Notes under the pieces: model-generated
Databases searched by the model: none
What the model saw: only the letters and a program-made list of their open reading frames with translations
Told to the model about the DNA's origin: nothing
Program-made: the position numbers and the translations under genes
Assembly (NCBI GenBank): GCA_900554855.1
Contig: USIZ01000104.1
Span: 1 to 5,574 of the forward strand
DNA length: 5,574 nucleotides
DNA from: an uncultured Eubacteriales bacterium
GTDB lineage: Bacteria > Bacillota > Clostridia > Oscillospirales > Oscillospiraceae
Direction: 5' to 3'
Shown here: positions 4,858 through 5,574 of the stretch, piece by piece
Layout: every line of letters begins with the position of its first letter
Position numbering within the stretch: position 1 is the stretch's first letter

Positions 4858-5574
4858 TTATTCTGACCGAAGCGCTGTGACCGGATTGCTCCGGGCGGCG
4901 CTCTTGGATGGGATGAAGCCGCCGATCATGGTGAGAAGCGTACTCAGCAGGATCAGCACCAGCGCCGCCAGCGGCGGCAGGGCGGCGTGAATGCCCGCAT
5001 CCGTCACCATGCGGATCACCGCATTGCCAGGAATCAGAATCAGCTCTGTCAGGATGATACCCAGCAGACCGGCGCACAGGCCAATGATGAAGGTCTCCGC
5101 ATTGAACACCTCACTGATATTGCGCTTGGATGCACCGATGGCGCGCAGAATACCGATCTCCTTGCGGCGCTCCATGACACTGATATAGGTGATGACGCCG
5201 ATCATGATGGAGGAGACGATCAGCGAGATGGCCACAAAGGCCACCAGCACATAGGAGATCATGTTCACAATATCGGTGACAGAGGACATCATGGTGCCCA
5301 CCAGATCAGTGTACTGGATCATCTTGTCCTCCTGACCCGCATCCTTTCGGCTCTGGTTGTAGTCATCCAGCAGGGAGATGATCTGAGCCTTGCTCTCAAA
5401 GTCCTTGGGGTAAATGCTGATCTGGCTGGGATCCGAGAAATCCGCATAACCAAAACTGCTCAGATTGCTGGCATAGGTAGCGCTGCGGGCGGACATCAGG
5501 GAGCTCATAAGCTCCTCCAGTTCGCTCTCATCCATGTTGACCTGAATGGCATTGGCAAAGGCGTCTGCATCGAC
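4858..5574 (-). CDS. ABC transporter permease, FtsX/MacB type, C-terminal part (cut by window edge)
   Basis: The frame is open to the right edge, so the true start lies outside; the ATG at 5535 is internal. The visible 238 residues contain part of an extracellular domain (visible residues about 1-100) and an FtsX domain with three membrane helices at about 105-131, 160-183 and 200-222. Between the first two is the conserved cytoplasmic segment MERRKEIGILRAIGAS (134-149), the hallmark that couples this permease class to its ATPase. The C-terminus IPSKSAARSNPVTALRSE fits the usual PxxxAxxxxPxxALR ending. Such permeases act in mechanotransmission-type export of peptides or lipids, or in envelope stress. 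In Clostridia closely similar C-termini occur in long proteins that fuse the ATPase and permease; whether that applies here cannot be seen. Substrate unknown. A hairpin follows 6 nt after the stop. Confidence 0.93.
   Translation of the reverse strand, partial: VDADAFANAIQVNMDESELEELMSSLMSARSATYASNLSSFGYADFSDPSQISIYPKDFESKAQIISLLDDYNQSRKDAGQEDKMIQYTDLVGTMMSSVTDIVNMISYVLVAFVAISLIVSSIMIGVITYISVMERRKEIGILRAIGASKRNISEVFNAETFIIGLCAGLLGIILTELILIPGNAVIRMVTDAGIHAALPPLAALVLILLSTLLTMIGGFIPSKSAARSNPVTALRSE

Noticed and set aside
4667..5077. A 136-codon open frame on the minus strand
   Set aside because: It overlaps the permease gene in another frame and crosses the terminator hairpin; composition is that of a shadow frame.

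Overview
The window looks like chromosomal DNA from a Gram-positive anaerobe of the Clostridia (Bacillota), with the Oscillospiraceae as the best guess. The grounds are protein family resemblance (a YqhQ/DUF1385 protein, a WalK/PhoR-like kinase with its OmpR-type regulator, a lipoprotein with an LTGC lipobox, a Clostridia-style FtsX permease), strong AGGAGG-type ribosome binding sites and moderately GC-rich genes separated by AT-rich spacers. The taxonomic call is inference; no rRNA or other marker is present.

Layout, left to right. (1) 1-401, minus: 5' part of a yqhQ-like gene (DUF1385), cut by the window edge, with its own short promoter region. (2) 459-4116, minus: a three-gene operon transcribed as lipoprotein, then OmpR-family response regulator, then membrane sensor histidine kinase. 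Gaps are 24 and 37 nt. A promoter with an extended -10 lies upstream at about 4179-4187. (3) 4258-4435, plus: a complete tRNA-Leu(CAA) transcription unit with a near-consensus promoter, a tRNA with encoded CCA and a perfect hairpin terminator. It is divergent from the operon. (4) 4436-4857: 422 nt without an intact gene. It holds a decayed remnant of a small EamA/DMT-type transporter (minus, 4464-4600) that has lost its middle but keeps a near-consensus promoter and a ribosome binding site, plus two hairpins. (5) 4858-5574, minus: the C-terminal part of an FtsX/MacB-type ABC transporter permease, cut by the right edge and followed by a terminator-like hairpin.

How the genes work together: the regulator and kinase form a standard phosphorelay pair with all catalytic residues present. 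The first gene of the operon encodes a secreted lipoprotein with three Asp-rich, FG-GAP/VCBS-like loops. Its position suggests it either feeds a signal to the kinase's extracellular sensor domain or depends on the same signal; this is inference. The ABC permease and the YqhQ-like protein are separate units with no visible functional link to the operon.

I see no CRISPR array, insertion sequence, phage gene or evident new defence system. The most interesting items are the internally deleted transporter with intact control signals and the lipoprotein-led two-component operon.
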